In this document: positions 44,462 to 52,678 of the stretch, piece after piece | Layout of the letters: each line of letters starts with the position of its first letter | Numbering within the stretch: position 1 is the first letter of the stretch | The notes under the pieces: model-generated | Database searches by the model: none | What the model was told of the DNA's origin: nothing | What the model saw: only the letters and a program-made list of their open reading frames with translations | DNA from: Cryobacterium tagatosivorans | GTDB lineage: Bacteria; Actinomycetota; Actinomycetes; Actinomycetales; Microbacteriaceae | Assembly: GCF_004402215.1 (NCBI RefSeq) | Contig: NZ_SOEZ01000054.1 | Location: forward strand, 119,913-183,912 | Reading direction: 5' to 3' | Length of the DNA stretch: 64,000 bases | Made by a program: the position numbers and the translations under genes

Positions 44462-45996
44462 GGTGTGCGCTCCAATGATGCGGTCGCTGCGTGCATGATC
44501 GACTCGGGCGTCGCATCCGCCCGGTCGAGCTCAGCGGTGATTCGGCCTTCGTGCATCACGAGCACGCGATCGGCCATGCCGAGCACCTCGGGCAGCTCGC
44601 TCGAGATCATCAGGATCGCGATTCCCCGGCCGGCGAGGTCGGACAGCAGCCGGTGGACCTCGCTCTTGGTGCCCACGTCAATCCCGCGGGTGGGCTCGTC
44701 GACGATGAGGAATTTCGGCTCGGTGGCCAGCCACTTCGCGAGCACGACCTTCTGCTGGTTGCCGCCGGAGAGGGTGGAGACCTTGAACTCGGGGGAGCCC
44801 GTCTTCACCTGCAGCCGGCTGGTCCACTCGGCCGCGACGCGGCGTTCGGCCCGGGCGTTGATCAGCCCGAAGCGGGCGAGGCGGTTGCGCAGCGTGAGTG
44901 CGGCGTTGCGTTCGACGGAGAGCTCCATCACGAGGCCCTGCTTGCGGCGATCCTCGGGCACGAAGCCCATTCCGACGTCGATGGCGGCCTGCGGGTTGTG
45001 CGACCTGAGTTTCTTGCCGAGGAACTCGACGCTGCCGCGGTCGTAGGGGTCGATGCCGAAGACCGCGCGGGCCACCTCGGTGCGGCCGGCGCCGACGAGG
45101 CCCGCCAGCGCGACGATTTCGCCCGCCCGGACCTCGAAGCTGATATCGGAGAAGACGCCGGCTCGGCCGAGGTCCTTCACCTGCAGGACCGGGGCGCCGA
45201 TCGCGGCGACCTCCTTCGGGAAGAGCTGGGCGATGTCGCGACCGACCATTTCGCGCACGATCTGCGGCACGGTGACCGCGCTGGTCTGGTGGGTCGCGAT
45301 GTAGCGGCCGTCGCGCATGACCGTGATCCGGTCGCAGAGTGCGAAGACCTCGTCGAAACGGTGTGAGATGAAGAGGATGCCCGCACCCTTCTCCCGCAGG
45401 CCGCGCGCGACCTGGAAGAGCCGTTCGACCTCGACGCCGGAGAGCGCGGCGGTCGGTTCGTCCATGACCAGCACCCTGGCGTCGAGGGAGATGGCCTTCG
45501 CGATCTCGATGATCTGCTGGTCGGCGATCGACAGGCCCTCGGCGACCCGGTCGGGGTCGATCCGCACGCCGAGCTGCGCGAAGAGCGCCCGGGCCTGCTT
45601 GCGCATCGTGGCGCGGCTGATGAGGCCCAGGCGGCCCTTGGGCTGGCGGCCGATGAAGATGTTCTCCGCGACGGTCAGGTCGGGGAAGAGCGTGGGCTCC
45701 TGGTAGATCACGGAGATGCCGGCGGCCTTGCTGTCGGCGACGCTGCGGAACGCGACGGCCTCGCCCTCCACCCGGAAGTCACCCGCGTCGGGGTGGTAGA
45801 GCCCGGCCAGCACCTTCACGAGGGTCGACTTCCCGGCACCGTTCTCGCCCACCAGGGCGTGGATCTCGCCGGGCCGGATCTCGATCGTGCCTTCGGCCAG
45901 GGCGACAACGGCACCGAAGGCCTTGACCGCGCCGTGCAGGGACAGGATCGGCGCAGGTTCGAGTGCGCCGCCTGTCAGGTCCGGGGCTGGGTGCAT
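44458..45996 (-). CDS. rhaT: Rhamnose ABC transporter ATP-binding protein (two NBDs)
   Basis: A 512-residue tandem ATPase of the sugar RbsA/RhaT type. NBD1 has Walker A GENGAGKST, signature LSIADQQIIEIAKAI and Walker B VLVMDEPTAAL. NBD2 has a degenerate Walker A (GLVGAGRTE), signature LSGGNQQKVVLAKWL and Walker B FLIVDEPTRGIDVG. The degenerate second site is normal in this family. The ATG at 45996 with GGAGG upstream fits homologous N-termini. It is the first gene of the rha operon, divergent from the LacI regulator. Confidence 0.95.
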   Translation of the reverse strand: MHPAPDLTGGALEPAPILSLHGAVKAFGAVVALAEGTIEIRPGEIHALVGENGAGKSTLVKVLAGLYHPDAGDFRVEGEAVAFRSVADSKAAGISVIYQEPTLFPDLTVAENIFIGRQPKGRLGLISRATMRKQARALFAQLGVRIDPDRVAEGLSIADQQIIEIAKAISLDARVLVMDEPTAALSGVEVERLFQVARGLREKGAGILFISHRFDEVFALCDRITVMRDGRYIATHQTSAVTVPQIVREMVGRDIAQLFPKEVAAIGAPVLQVKDLGRAGVFSDISFEVRAGEIVALAGLVGAGRTEVARAVFGIDPYDRGSVEFLGKKLRSHNPQAAIDVGMGFVPEDRRKQGLVMELSVERNAALTLRNRLARFGLINARAERRVAAEWTSRLQVKTGSPEFKVSTLSGGNQQKVVLAKWLATEPKFLIVDEPTRGIDVGTKSEVHRLLSDLAGRGIAILMISSELPEVLGMADRVLVMHEGRITAELDRADATPESIMHAATASLERTP

Positions 45997-46037
45997 GAGC
46001 TGCCGCCTCCACGTTGAGGGAATGAGACTGGGGGGAA

Positions 46038-46095
46038 TGAATCGTTTCAAAGTTTGTGTGTTGCGAATATACAACGAGCGCGCCGAGCGCGTCAA
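46038..46095 (-). promoter_or_regulatory. Main rha operon promoter with LacI-type operator O1
   Basis: On the minus strand, -35 TTGACG (46090-46095) and -10 TATATT (46066-46071) are 18 bases apart, a strong match for this GC-rich genome. The start point falls near 46059. The box TGAATCGTTTCA (46038-46049), close to the LacI-family palindrome TGAAACGTTTCA, covers about +10 to +21, where a bound repressor would block elongation. Confidence 0.82.
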
Positions 46096-46156
46096 CACCG
46101 AATCCCGGCGGCCCGGCCAGCCGAGACGCAATCGAGACAAACCCGCGGCGTCCGGG

Positions 46157-46172
46157 AATGATTCGTTTCATT
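46157..46172. promoter_or_regulatory. LacI-type operator O2 in front of the rha regulator gene
   Basis: AATGATTCGTTTCATT is a dyad with perfect five-base ends (AATGA/TCATT) and the same CGTTTCA half as O1. It lies about 50 bases upstream of the regulator start and just upstream of CATAAA (46182-46187), a possible -10 for the regulator, so autoregulation is likely. Its centre is 121 bp from that of O1, which would allow looping. Confidence 0.72.
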
Positions 46173-46222
46173 CGTCGCTGACATAAACTGCGAGCACGGG
46201 GCGGTGTGCGAGAGGGAGACCG

Positions 46223-47236
46223 GTGTCATCGATCAGTGTGCGCGAGGTCGCGGCCGAGGCCGGGGTCTCGGTCGGGACGGTGTCCAATGTGCTCAATCGC
46301 CCGGGAAAGGTCTCTCCGGACACGGTCGCCCGGGTGCAGGCGGCGATCGCCCACCTGGGTTTCGTCCGCAATGACGCGGCCCGCCAGCTCCGCGCCGGCC
46401 GCAGCCGGAGCATCGGCCTCGTCGTTCTCGACGTGGCCAACCCGTTCTTCACGGATGTCGCCAGGGGGGCCGAGGACCGCGCCGCCGAGGAGGGCCTCGC
46501 CATCCTCCTCGGCAACAGCGACGAGACCATCGACCGTGAAAACGCCTATCTCGACCTGTTCGAGGAGCAACGCGTTCACGGCGTGCTGATCTCGCCGCTC
46601 GGCGACCTGGGCGACCGGCTCACGCGCCTGCGCGAGCGGGGAACGCCCACCGTCCTCGTCGACCGTCAGGCCGAAGACCGCCGCTTCTCCTCCGTCGCCG
46701 TCGACGACGTCGCCGGCGGCTACCTCGCCGCCGACCACCTCGCCTCGATCGGGCGCGTCCGCCTCGCCTTCGTCGGCGGCCCGGCCGGCATCCGCCAGGT
46801 GACCGACCGGCTGGAGGGAGCGCGGAAGGCCGTGGCGGAGCATCCGGGCGTCTCGCTCGAGGTCATCGAGACCGAATCCCTGACCGTGCTCGCGGGGCGT
46901 GAGGCCGGGGAGCGCATTCTCGCCCGGCCGGAGAGCGAGCGTCCGGACGCGGTCTTCGCGGCGAACGACCTGCTCGCGATGGGGGTGCTCCAGGCGCTCA
47001 ACATGTTCGGCGACGTGCGGGTGCCCGGTGACATCGCGCTCATCGGCTACGACGACATCGCCTTCGCCGCGGCGGCGGTCGTGCCGCTGTCGTCGATCCG
47101 GCAGCCCAGCGCCCTGATCGGCTACACCGCGGTCGACCTGCTGCTGCGCGAGGCCGCGGCCGGCGAGGGGTTCGAGCACGAGCAGATCGTGTTCCAGCCC
47201 GAACTGGTCGTGCGCGCGTCGACCATGCCCCGCTAG
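46223..47236 (+). CDS. LacI family regulator of the rhamnose operon
   Basis: A 337-residue LacI/GalR repressor. The HTH at residues 1-45 is SVREVAAEAGVSVGTVSNVLNRPGKVSPDT, followed by the hinge and hexose-binding domain (SIGLVVLDVANPFFTDVARGAED, DAVFAANDLLAMGVLQAL, IALIGYDDIAFAAAAVVPLSSI). The GTG start has AGGGAG just upstream. It is divergent from rhaT, and matching TGAAwCGTTTCA-like boxes lie at both promoters and in front of rhaI. Rhamnose or rhamnulose as inducer is inference. Confidence 0.93.
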   Translation: MSSISVREVAAEAGVSVGTVSNVLNRPGKVSPDTVARVQAAIAHLGFVRNDAARQLRAGRSRSIGLVVLDVANPFFTDVARGAEDRAAEEGLAILLGNSDETIDRENAYLDLFEEQRVHGVLISPLGDLGDRLTRLRERGTPTVLVDRQAEDRRFSSVAVDDVAGGYLAADHLASIGRVRLAFVGGPAGIRQVTDRLEGARKAVAEHPGVSLEVIETESLTVLAGREAGERILARPESERPDAVFAANDLLAMGVLQALNMFGDVRVPGDIALIGYDDIAFAAAAVVPLSSIRQPSALIGYTAVDLLLREAAAGEGFEHEQIVFQPELVVRASTMPR

Positions 47237-47237
47237 A

Positions 47238-47300
47238 CCGCGAAACCGCAGTTGTGCGCGTTCTGAGCGCGTTTTAAGGCGCACAACTGCGGTTTCGCGG
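47238..47300. repeat. 63-bp palindromic element, type C, between convergent genes
   Basis: Perfect 22-nt arms (47238-47259 and 47279-47300) surround a 19-nt loop. The core CGCGAAACCGCAGTTGTGCG is identical to that of the element at 16601-16667. It begins 1 base after the LacI stop and ends 12 bases before the MFS stop. Confidence 0.92.
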
Positions 47301-47312
47301 GATGTTGGGGGC

Positions 47313-48635
47313 TTAGCGGGGGGAGGTCGCCTCGACGATGGCGATCTCGCGGGTTGCGGTCTCGCGGTCGCGGCCGTCCCCGTCGTGCCGCACGAGCAGT
47401 CGCGGCGTGCTCCGGGGGCGGAAGCGCACCCGCAGCCGGCGGTACTTGACCATCCAGAACAGCACGGCGGCGGCGGCCAGGATCCCGGACAGGGCGGCGA
47501 CCCCGAGCGCCCAGCGCGGGCCGTACTGGTCGGCGACCCAGCCGACCAGGGGAGCGCCGAGCGGGGTGCCCCCGGCGAAGATGGCCATGTAGAGCGCCAT
47601 CACCCGGCCGCGCATGGCCGGCGCGGTCGTGGTCTGCACGTAGGCATTCGCGGTCGTCATCAGGGTGAGGGACGACAGCCCGATGAAGGCGAGCGCGATC
47701 GCGAAGGTGGCGTAGTTGGGCATCACGGCCGCGATCCCGCAGGCGATGCCGAAGGCCGCGGCGCCGATGACCACCAGCCGCAGCCTGGGCCGGCTGCGGC
47801 GCGCGGACAGGAGCGCCCCGGCCACCGACCCGATGGCCATGATCGAGCTGAGCAGGCCGAACTCCCCGGCGCCCATCCCGAATTCGACGGTCGCCATCGT
47901 CGCGGTGAAGATCGCGAAGTTGAAGCCGAACGTGCCGACCAGGAACACCGTGATCAGGACCACCACGATGTCGGGCCGGAGCCAGACATAGCGGAAGCCG
48001 GCGACCAGCTGGCCTCGCGCCCGGGACGCCTTCGGTTGCGCGCGCAGGTTGGCCTGTCGCAGCAGCAGCATGGCGACCACGGTCACGGCGAACGTCAGGG
48101 CGTTGATCAGGAAGACCCAGCCGGCACCCACGGCGACGGTGAGGATGCCCGCGGCCGCCGGGCCGATCAGCCGGGCGCCGTTGAACGACGCGGAGTTCAG
48201 CGCGACCGCGTTCGACAGGTTGTCGTCGGTGACGAGCTCGGAGACGAACGTCTGCCGTGCCGGGGCGTCGATCGCCGCGACGACCCCAAGGGCCAGGGCG
48301 AAGAGGTAGACGTGCCAGAGCTCCACGACCCCGGTCACGGTGATGATGCCGAGGCCGAGGGCGAGGATGCCCATCAGGGTCTGGGTGCCGATGAGCAGCC
48401 TGCGCCGGTTGAAGCGGTCGGCGATCAGGCCCGACCAGGGCATCAGGAGCAGTTGCGGCCCGAACTGGAGCGCCATGACGATGCCGACCGCCGTGGCGTT
48501 GTGATCGGTCAGCTCGGTGAGCACGATCCAGTCCTGCGCGGTGCGCTGCATCCAGGTGCCGATGTTCGACACCAGGGCGCCGGCGAACCAGATCCGGTAA
48601 TTCACGCCGCTCAGCGAGCGGAACATCGCGCTCAA
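47313..48635 (-). CDS. MFS transporter (EntS/MFS_3-like exporter)
   Basis: A 440-residue transporter with twelve predicted helices. It opens with FRSLSGVNYRIWFAGALVSNIGTWMQRTAQDWIVL, typical of the EntS-like MFS_3 group, and has the motif A loop GLIADRFNRRRLL. A basic C-terminal tail of about 50 residues follows helix 12. The ATG overlaps the stop of the MarR gene, so the two form a regulator-exporter operon, probably for a toxic compound or siderophore-like molecule. Confidence 0.92.
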   Translation of the reverse strand: MSAMFRSLSGVNYRIWFAGALVSNIGTWMQRTAQDWIVLTELTDHNATAVGIVMALQFGPQLLLMPWSGLIADRFNRRRLLIGTQTLMGILALGLGIITVTGVVELWHVYLFALALGVVAAIDAPARQTFVSELVTDDNLSNAVALNSASFNGARLIGPAAAGILTVAVGAGWVFLINALTFAVTVVAMLLLRQANLRAQPKASRARGQLVAGFRYVWLRPDIVVVLITVFLVGTFGFNFAIFTATMATVEFGMGAGEFGLLSSIMAIGSVAGALLSARRSRPRLRLVVIGAAAFGIACGIAAVMPNYATFAIALAFIGLSSLTLMTTANAYVQTTTAPAMRGRVMALYMAIFAGGTPLGAPLVGWVADQYGPRWALGVAALSGILAAAAVLFWMVKYRRLRVRFRPRSTPRLLVRHDGDGRDRETATREIAIVEATSPR

Positions 48636-49096
48636 CTGTCGGCCAGTCCCCGCATGATCAGCGTCGCCTCGGCAAGCACTCGGCGTTGTTCGGGGGTGAG
48701 GCCACTGACCCGCTTGGCGAGCCAGGCGTCCCGGCGCATCCGGGTCTCGCGCATGAGGGCCTGGCCCTGCTCGGTCGCGCTGAGCATGACCTTGCGGCCG
48801 TCGTCATCGGCGCCGGCCCGCTGCACGAGTCCCGCCTCGACGAGGCAGTTGACGGTGCGGTTCATCGAGGGCGGTGTGACGTGTTCGAGATCGCTCAGCT
48901 CGCCGAGGGTGAGCGGCCCGTCGAGGAAGAGGCTGCCGAGGGCGGAGAACTGGCCGCCGCTCAGCTCGTTGTCGGCCTTCTCCTGGCGGAGGCGCCGGGC
49001 CAGCCGGCCGTTGGCGATCCGGAAGTCGTGGCTGAGTTCGGCCACGCTGCTGCGCCGGCCGGGTGACGGGGCGGGGGCAGGGGTGGCAGATTCCAT
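48632..49096 (-). CDS. MarR family regulator
   Basis: A 154-residue winged-helix regulator. Residues about 45-110 hold the MarR fold: LSGGQFSALGSLFLDGPLTLGELSDLEHVTPPSMNRTVNCLVEAGLVQRAGADDDGRKVMLSATEQG. It is first in an operon with the overlapping MFS exporter, so it probably represses that exporter until its ligand is present. Confidence 0.94.
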   Translation of the reverse strand: MESATPAPAPSPGRRSSVAELSHDFRIANGRLARRLRQEKADNELSGGQFSALGSLFLDGPLTLGELSDLEHVTPPSMNRTVNCLVEAGLVQRAGADDDGRKVMLSATEQGQALMRETRMRRDAWLAKRVSGLTPEQRRVLAEATLIMRGLADS

Positions 49097-49167
49097 GATT
49101 GTCGAGCATAACCAATTAGCGTTGCTAAGTATTCCTGCGTGATGCCGTCTGCTGCCAGAATGACACC

Positions 49168-50037
49168 GTGCCCACCTTCACGGATGCCTACGGCGTCGAG
49201 ATCACCTACTACGCCTGGCCCGTGCCGAACGCGCGGGCCGTGGTCCAGCTCGCGCACGGGGTGGGCGAGCACGCCGGCCGCTACGCCGACCTCGCCCGGG
49301 CGCTCAACGCCGCCGGCTACACGGTCTACGCGGACGATCACCGCGGCCACGGCCAGACCGGCCTAGGCCAGCACGGCGGCGACCTGTCGAAGATCGGCCG
49401 GCTGGGTCCGGGTGGGATGCGCGCGGCCGTCGCCGGCGTGCACCAGCTGAGCGGGATCATCCGCACCGAGCAGCCGGGGCTGCCGCTGGTGCTGCTCGGG
49501 CACAGCTGGGGGTCCTTCATGGTGCAGATGATCCTCAACCAGTACCCGGCCGACTACGACGCGATCGTGCTCAGCGGCACCGCGTATCGCTGGCCCGGCT
49601 ACCTCGACGGCGGCGACCTCAACCGGAAGCACAAGCATCTCGGCACGACGGGGGTCGAGTGGCTCAGCCGCGACCCCGGGGTGGCCGACGCCTTCATCGC
49701 CGACCCGCTCACCACCACGACCCCGCTGGCCCGGCTCTTCGGATTGCGCGAGGCCTCCCGGATCTTCGGCCGCCCGGCCCCCGGGCTGCCGGCGGACCTC
49801 CCTCTGCTCATCCAGGTGGGCGGCGACGACACCGTCGGCGGCGAACGCAGCGCGCGCATGCTCGTCAAGGCATATACGCGGCGCTCGGGGCTGCTCGACG
49901 TCCGACTGGTCGTCTATCCCGGCGCCCGGCACGAGGTCTTCAACGAAACCAACCGGGACGAGGTCATCGCCGACCTCGTCGCCTGGCTCGGCGAGCACTT
50001 CCCACCGGAAACGGATGCCGGGCGGCCGGGCGATTAG
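49168..50037 (+). CDS. Alpha/beta hydrolase, monoacylglycerol-lipase-like
   Basis: A 289-residue serine hydrolase of the Hydrolase_4 type. It has QLAHGVGEHAGRYADLARALNAAGYTVYADDHRGHG near the N-terminus, the nucleophile elbow LGHSWGSFM, Asp in VGGDDTVGGERSA and His in PGARHEVFNE. There is no signal peptide. It probably cleaves mono-acylglycerols or similar esters. GTG start. It lies directly upstream of the lipoate ligase gene, 9 bases apart. Confidence 0.93.
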   Translation: MPTFTDAYGVEITYYAWPVPNARAVVQLAHGVGEHAGRYADLARALNAAGYTVYADDHRGHGQTGLGQHGGDLSKIGRLGPGGMRAAVAGVHQLSGIIRTEQPGLPLVLLGHSWGSFMVQMILNQYPADYDAIVLSGTAYRWPGYLDGGDLNRKHKHLGTTGVEWLSRDPGVADAFIADPLTTTTPLARLFGLREASRIFGRPAPGLPADLPLLIQVGGDDTVGGERSARMLVKAYTRRSGLLDVRLVVYPGARHEVFNETNRDEVIADLVAWLGEHFPPETDAGRPGD

Positions 50038-50046
50038 GCTTGCCCC

Positions 50047-51096
50047 ATGCACGGTGAATACAAGGTTCCAGGCGGCAAGCTCGTGGTCGTCGATCTCGAG
50101 GTCGTGGACGACAAGATCGCCGACTTCCGGCTGGCCGGAGACTTTTTCCTCGACCCGGACGACGCCCTCGAGGACATCAACGCCGCGGTGAACGGCCTGT
50201 CGGCCGGCAGCGACGCCGCCACGATCGCCTCGGCGGTGCGGGGGGCCCTGCCCGCGCACGCGACGCTGCTCGGCTTCTCCCCGGAATCCGTGGCGGTCGC
50301 GATCCGCCGGTCCCTCGCCCAGGCCAGCGCCTGGCGCGACTACGACTGGCAGATCATCCACTCCAAGCCCGTTGCGCCGGTGATGCAGATGGCGCTGGAC
50401 GAGGTGCTTGCGATCGAGGTGGGCGAAGGACGCCGGAAGCCCACGCTCCGCATCTGGGAGTGGAACGAGCCGGCCGTGGTGATCGGCAGCTTCCAGTCGC
50501 TGAAGAACGAGGTCGATCCCGGCAACGCGGCCCTGCACGGCTTCACCGTCGTGCGCCGGATCACCGGCGGCGGCGCGATGTTCATGGAGGCGGGGTCGGT
50601 CATCACCTACTCGATCTACGCCCCTGTCGAGCTGGTCCAGGGGATGACCTTCGCGGACTCCTACGCCTACCTCGACGACTGGGTGCTGACAGCCCTCAAG
50701 TCGCTCGGCATCGACGCCTACTACCAGCCGCTCAACGACATCACGAGCCCGAAGGGCAAGATCGGCGGGGCCGCGCAGAAGCGGCTCGGCAGCGGCGCCG
50801 TGCTGCACCACGTCACCATGAGCTACGACATGGACGGCGAGAAGATGGTGCAGGTGCTGCGCATCGGCCGGGAGAAGCTGAGCGACAAGGGCATCACCAG
50901 CGCGGCCAAGCGGGTCGATCCGCTGCGCAGCCAGACCGGCCTCGGCCGCGACGAGATCATTGAACGGATGAAGGACACCTTCATCGAGCTCTACGGTGCG
51001 CGTTCCGGTGACATCACCGAGGAGGAGTACGCCAAGGCGGCCGAACTCGTCGTGACCAAGTTCGGCACCGACGAATGGATCGCCCGCGTTCCCTAG
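50047..51096 (+). CDS. lplA: Lipoate--protein ligase with N-terminal accessory domain
   Basis: A 349-residue protein. Residues about 1-90 resemble the lipoate-ligase accessory domain (GEYKVPGGKLVVVDLEVVDDKIADFRLAGDFFLDP), which sits at the C-terminus in E. coli LplA. Residues about 95-340 are the catalytic BPL/LplA domain, with WEWNEPAVVIGSFQ and the lipoate motif VVRRITGGGAMFMEAG. The Lys of KIGGAAQKR is the adenylate-site lysine. It attaches scavenged lipoate to dehydrogenase E2 subunits and GcvH. Permuted domain order occurs in some actinobacteria and archaeal-type enzymes. Confidence 0.92.
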   Translation: MHGEYKVPGGKLVVVDLEVVDDKIADFRLAGDFFLDPDDALEDINAAVNGLSAGSDAATIASAVRGALPAHATLLGFSPESVAVAIRRSLAQASAWRDYDWQIIHSKPVAPVMQMALDEVLAIEVGEGRRKPTLRIWEWNEPAVVIGSFQSLKNEVDPGNAALHGFTVVRRITGGGAMFMEAGSVITYSIYAPVELVQGMTFADSYAYLDDWVLTALKSLGIDAYYQPLNDITSPKGKIGGAAQKRLGSGAVLHHVTMSYDMDGEKMVQVLRIGREKLSDKGITSAAKRVDPLRSQTGLGRDEIIERMKDTFIELYGARSGDITEEEYAKAAELVVTKFGTDEWIARVP

Positions 51097-51238
51097 GTGT
51101 TGTTCCCACTGACGTTGTGATCTCAGCGTCGCGTTGGTGGATCCTTGTGGCGCCCCGCGACCTCCGAGTACCGTGGAGTCCGCGCGGGTCCCGCTCGTCA
51201 GCGGCTTGGGACCCTGACAGCTCTCGAAGGAGTTCCCC

Positions 51239-51910
51239 ATGGGCGAGTCAACCAGCGGATCAGACTGGATCTCCGCGGCCGAGTTCCACCGGGCGCGGGG
51301 CGTCTCCGACTGGCGTGTGACAGGGACAGGCCCGCAGGCCGTCTTCACCGCGACCTCCCTCTCCCACGCGGCAGACCTCATCGCCCCGGTCGTCGCCGCC
51401 GCGGAGCGATTCGGCATTCTGCCCGACGTCGACGTGCGTCCCGAGGGAGTCGTCGTGCGCATCTCGTACCGCAGCCCGGATGGCATCCCCGCGGCCGCCG
51501 CGGAGTTCGCGGCGGCCGTGTCCCGGGCAGCCGCCGAGCTGCTACTGGTGCCCGATCCATCGCTCGCGCAGTCGATCGGCATCTACGTCGCCCAGCACTC
51601 CCGGGCCGACGTACGATCGTTCTTCACGGCCGCACTGGGTTACGAGGCGTTCGGCGACACGGATGCCGTCGATCCGCTGCGCTGCGGGCCGCAGCTCGCC
51701 TTCAACCCGATCACCGGCGACTCTCCGGCGAGAGGCCGGACGCACTTCGATGTCTTCGTACCGGCCGACCAGGCCCGGGCCCGGGTGGATGCCGCACTCG
51801 CCGCCGGGGGGAGACTCGCCGACGATTCGCACGCTCCCGCCTGGTGGTCGCTCGCGTCGCCCGACAACCACGGCGTGGACATCGCGTCCTGGACCGACAC
51901 CTACGACTGA
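51239..51910 (+). CDS. Pterin-carbinolamine-dehydratase-like / VOC fusion protein, catalytic His pair absent
   Basis: A 223-residue two-domain protein. Residues about 10-100 have the alpha-beta pattern of 4a-hydroxytetrahydrobiopterin dehydratase (WRVTGTGPQAVFTATSLSHAADLIAPVVAAAERFGILPDVDVRPEGVVVRISY). The signature His-His-Pro is I60-L61-P62 here, so the known catalytic histidines are missing. Residues about 108-223 are a glyoxalase/VOC-like domain (IYVAQHSRADVRSFFTAALGYEAFG, RTHFDVFVPADQARARVDAALAAGG). Probably a binding or repurposed protein; the ligand is unknown. Confidence 0.85.
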   Translation: MGESTSGSDWISAAEFHRARGVSDWRVTGTGPQAVFTATSLSHAADLIAPVVAAAERFGILPDVDVRPEGVVVRISYRSPDGIPAAAAEFAAAVSRAAAELLLVPDPSLAQSIGIYVAQHSRADVRSFFTAALGYEAFGDTDAVDPLRCGPQLAFNPITGDSPARGRTHFDVFVPADQARARVDAALAAGGRLADDSHAPAWWSLASPDNHGVDIASWTDTYD

Positions 51911-52018
51911 CAAGCGCACGCTGCCGGGGAGCGCACGAAGGTTGGGGGACACGCCCTGGCCGGATGCCGTCCCGCCGTCCCGGCGAGCCCTCACCCGGCC
52001 TCTCGGTACACTGGGGCA

Positions 52019-52291
52019 ATGACGTGGTGGTTTCCGATCGGCCTGGCCGGCTTTGTGCTGCTCGGATACCTGGCCAACCGTCTCGGCTGGATCGACCTCT
52101 CCAACAAGAACAAGCGCCCCGGCGGCGGCGGAAGCATCCTCGGCATCGGCGACGAGATCTTCGCGCCCGCGCGGCACGAGGCCGCCATCGAACTGGACCG
52201 CCAGAGCGTCCTCCCGGCCCCCGCGCCTGTCGCCGGGGATCCGGCCGCCGACAAGGTCTACGACGGTCGCATCACCATCGAGTTGAAGTAG
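52019..52291 (+). CDS. Small single-pass membrane protein of unknown function
   Basis: A 90-residue protein with one N-terminal membrane helix (WWFPIGLAGFVLLGYLANRLGWI, residues 3-25). A Gly-rich linker (RPGGGGSILGIGDEIFAP) and an acidic, Pro/Ala-rich tail follow, predicted to be cytosolic. I do not recognise the family. Codon use and a convincing ATG support it as real. Possible roles in envelope scaffolding are speculation. Confidence 0.75.
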   Translation: MTWWFPIGLAGFVLLGYLANRLGWIDLSNKNKRPGGGGSILGIGDEIFAPARHEAAIELDRQSVLPAPAPVAGDPAADKVYDGRITIELK

Positions 52292-52329
52292 CCGAGTTGG
52301 AGTAGCCGGCCGACCAGCCGCCTGCCGGG

Positions 52330-52644
52330 TCAGGTCCCGCGGGTCAGCAGGTCCTGGTACTCCGCGTGGTCGTCGATCCACTTCTCGACATATGAGCATT
52401 CCGCCACGACGCGCAGGTCCGTCCTGGCGTGCACATCGTCGAGGGCGAATTCGATCAGCCGGCCGGCGATACCCTGCCGGCGGTGGGCCGGGTCAACCTC
52501 GGTGTGGATGAAGCGCACCTCGCTGGGCGTGACCCGGTAGTCGGCCAGCCCGACGGTCCGGCCGTCCTGCCAGAGCGTGTAGCGGGCAAGGTCCGGTTCG
52601 TGCCGGAGCTCGGTCTCCAGTGGTCCAGTGGCTGCCGCAGTCAT
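52330..52644 (-). CDS. Short GNAT-type N-acetyltransferase
   Basis: A 104-residue minimal GNAT of the YidJ/PF14542 kind. The acetyl-CoA-binding stretch is FIHTEVDPAHRRQGIAGRLIEFALDD (about residues 45-70), followed by VVAECSYVEKWIDDHAEYQDLL. Such short GNATs lack much of the N-terminal substrate domain, and their substrates are unknown. It is back to back with the DNA methyltransferase gene. Confidence 0.92.
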   Translation of the reverse strand: MTAAATGPLETELRHEPDLARYTLWQDGRTVGLADYRVTPSEVRFIHTEVDPAHRRQGIAGRLIEFALDDVHARTDLRVVAECSYVEKWIDDHAEYQDLLTRGT

Positions 52645-52678
52645 CCCGACACACTATGCCGACTGGCAGAATGAGGGA

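Noticed and set aside
46223..47236. Regulator at 46223 as an AraC-type RhaR/RhaS homologue
   Set aside because: The sequence has a LacI HTH and sugar-binding fold, and the nearby boxes are LacI-type.
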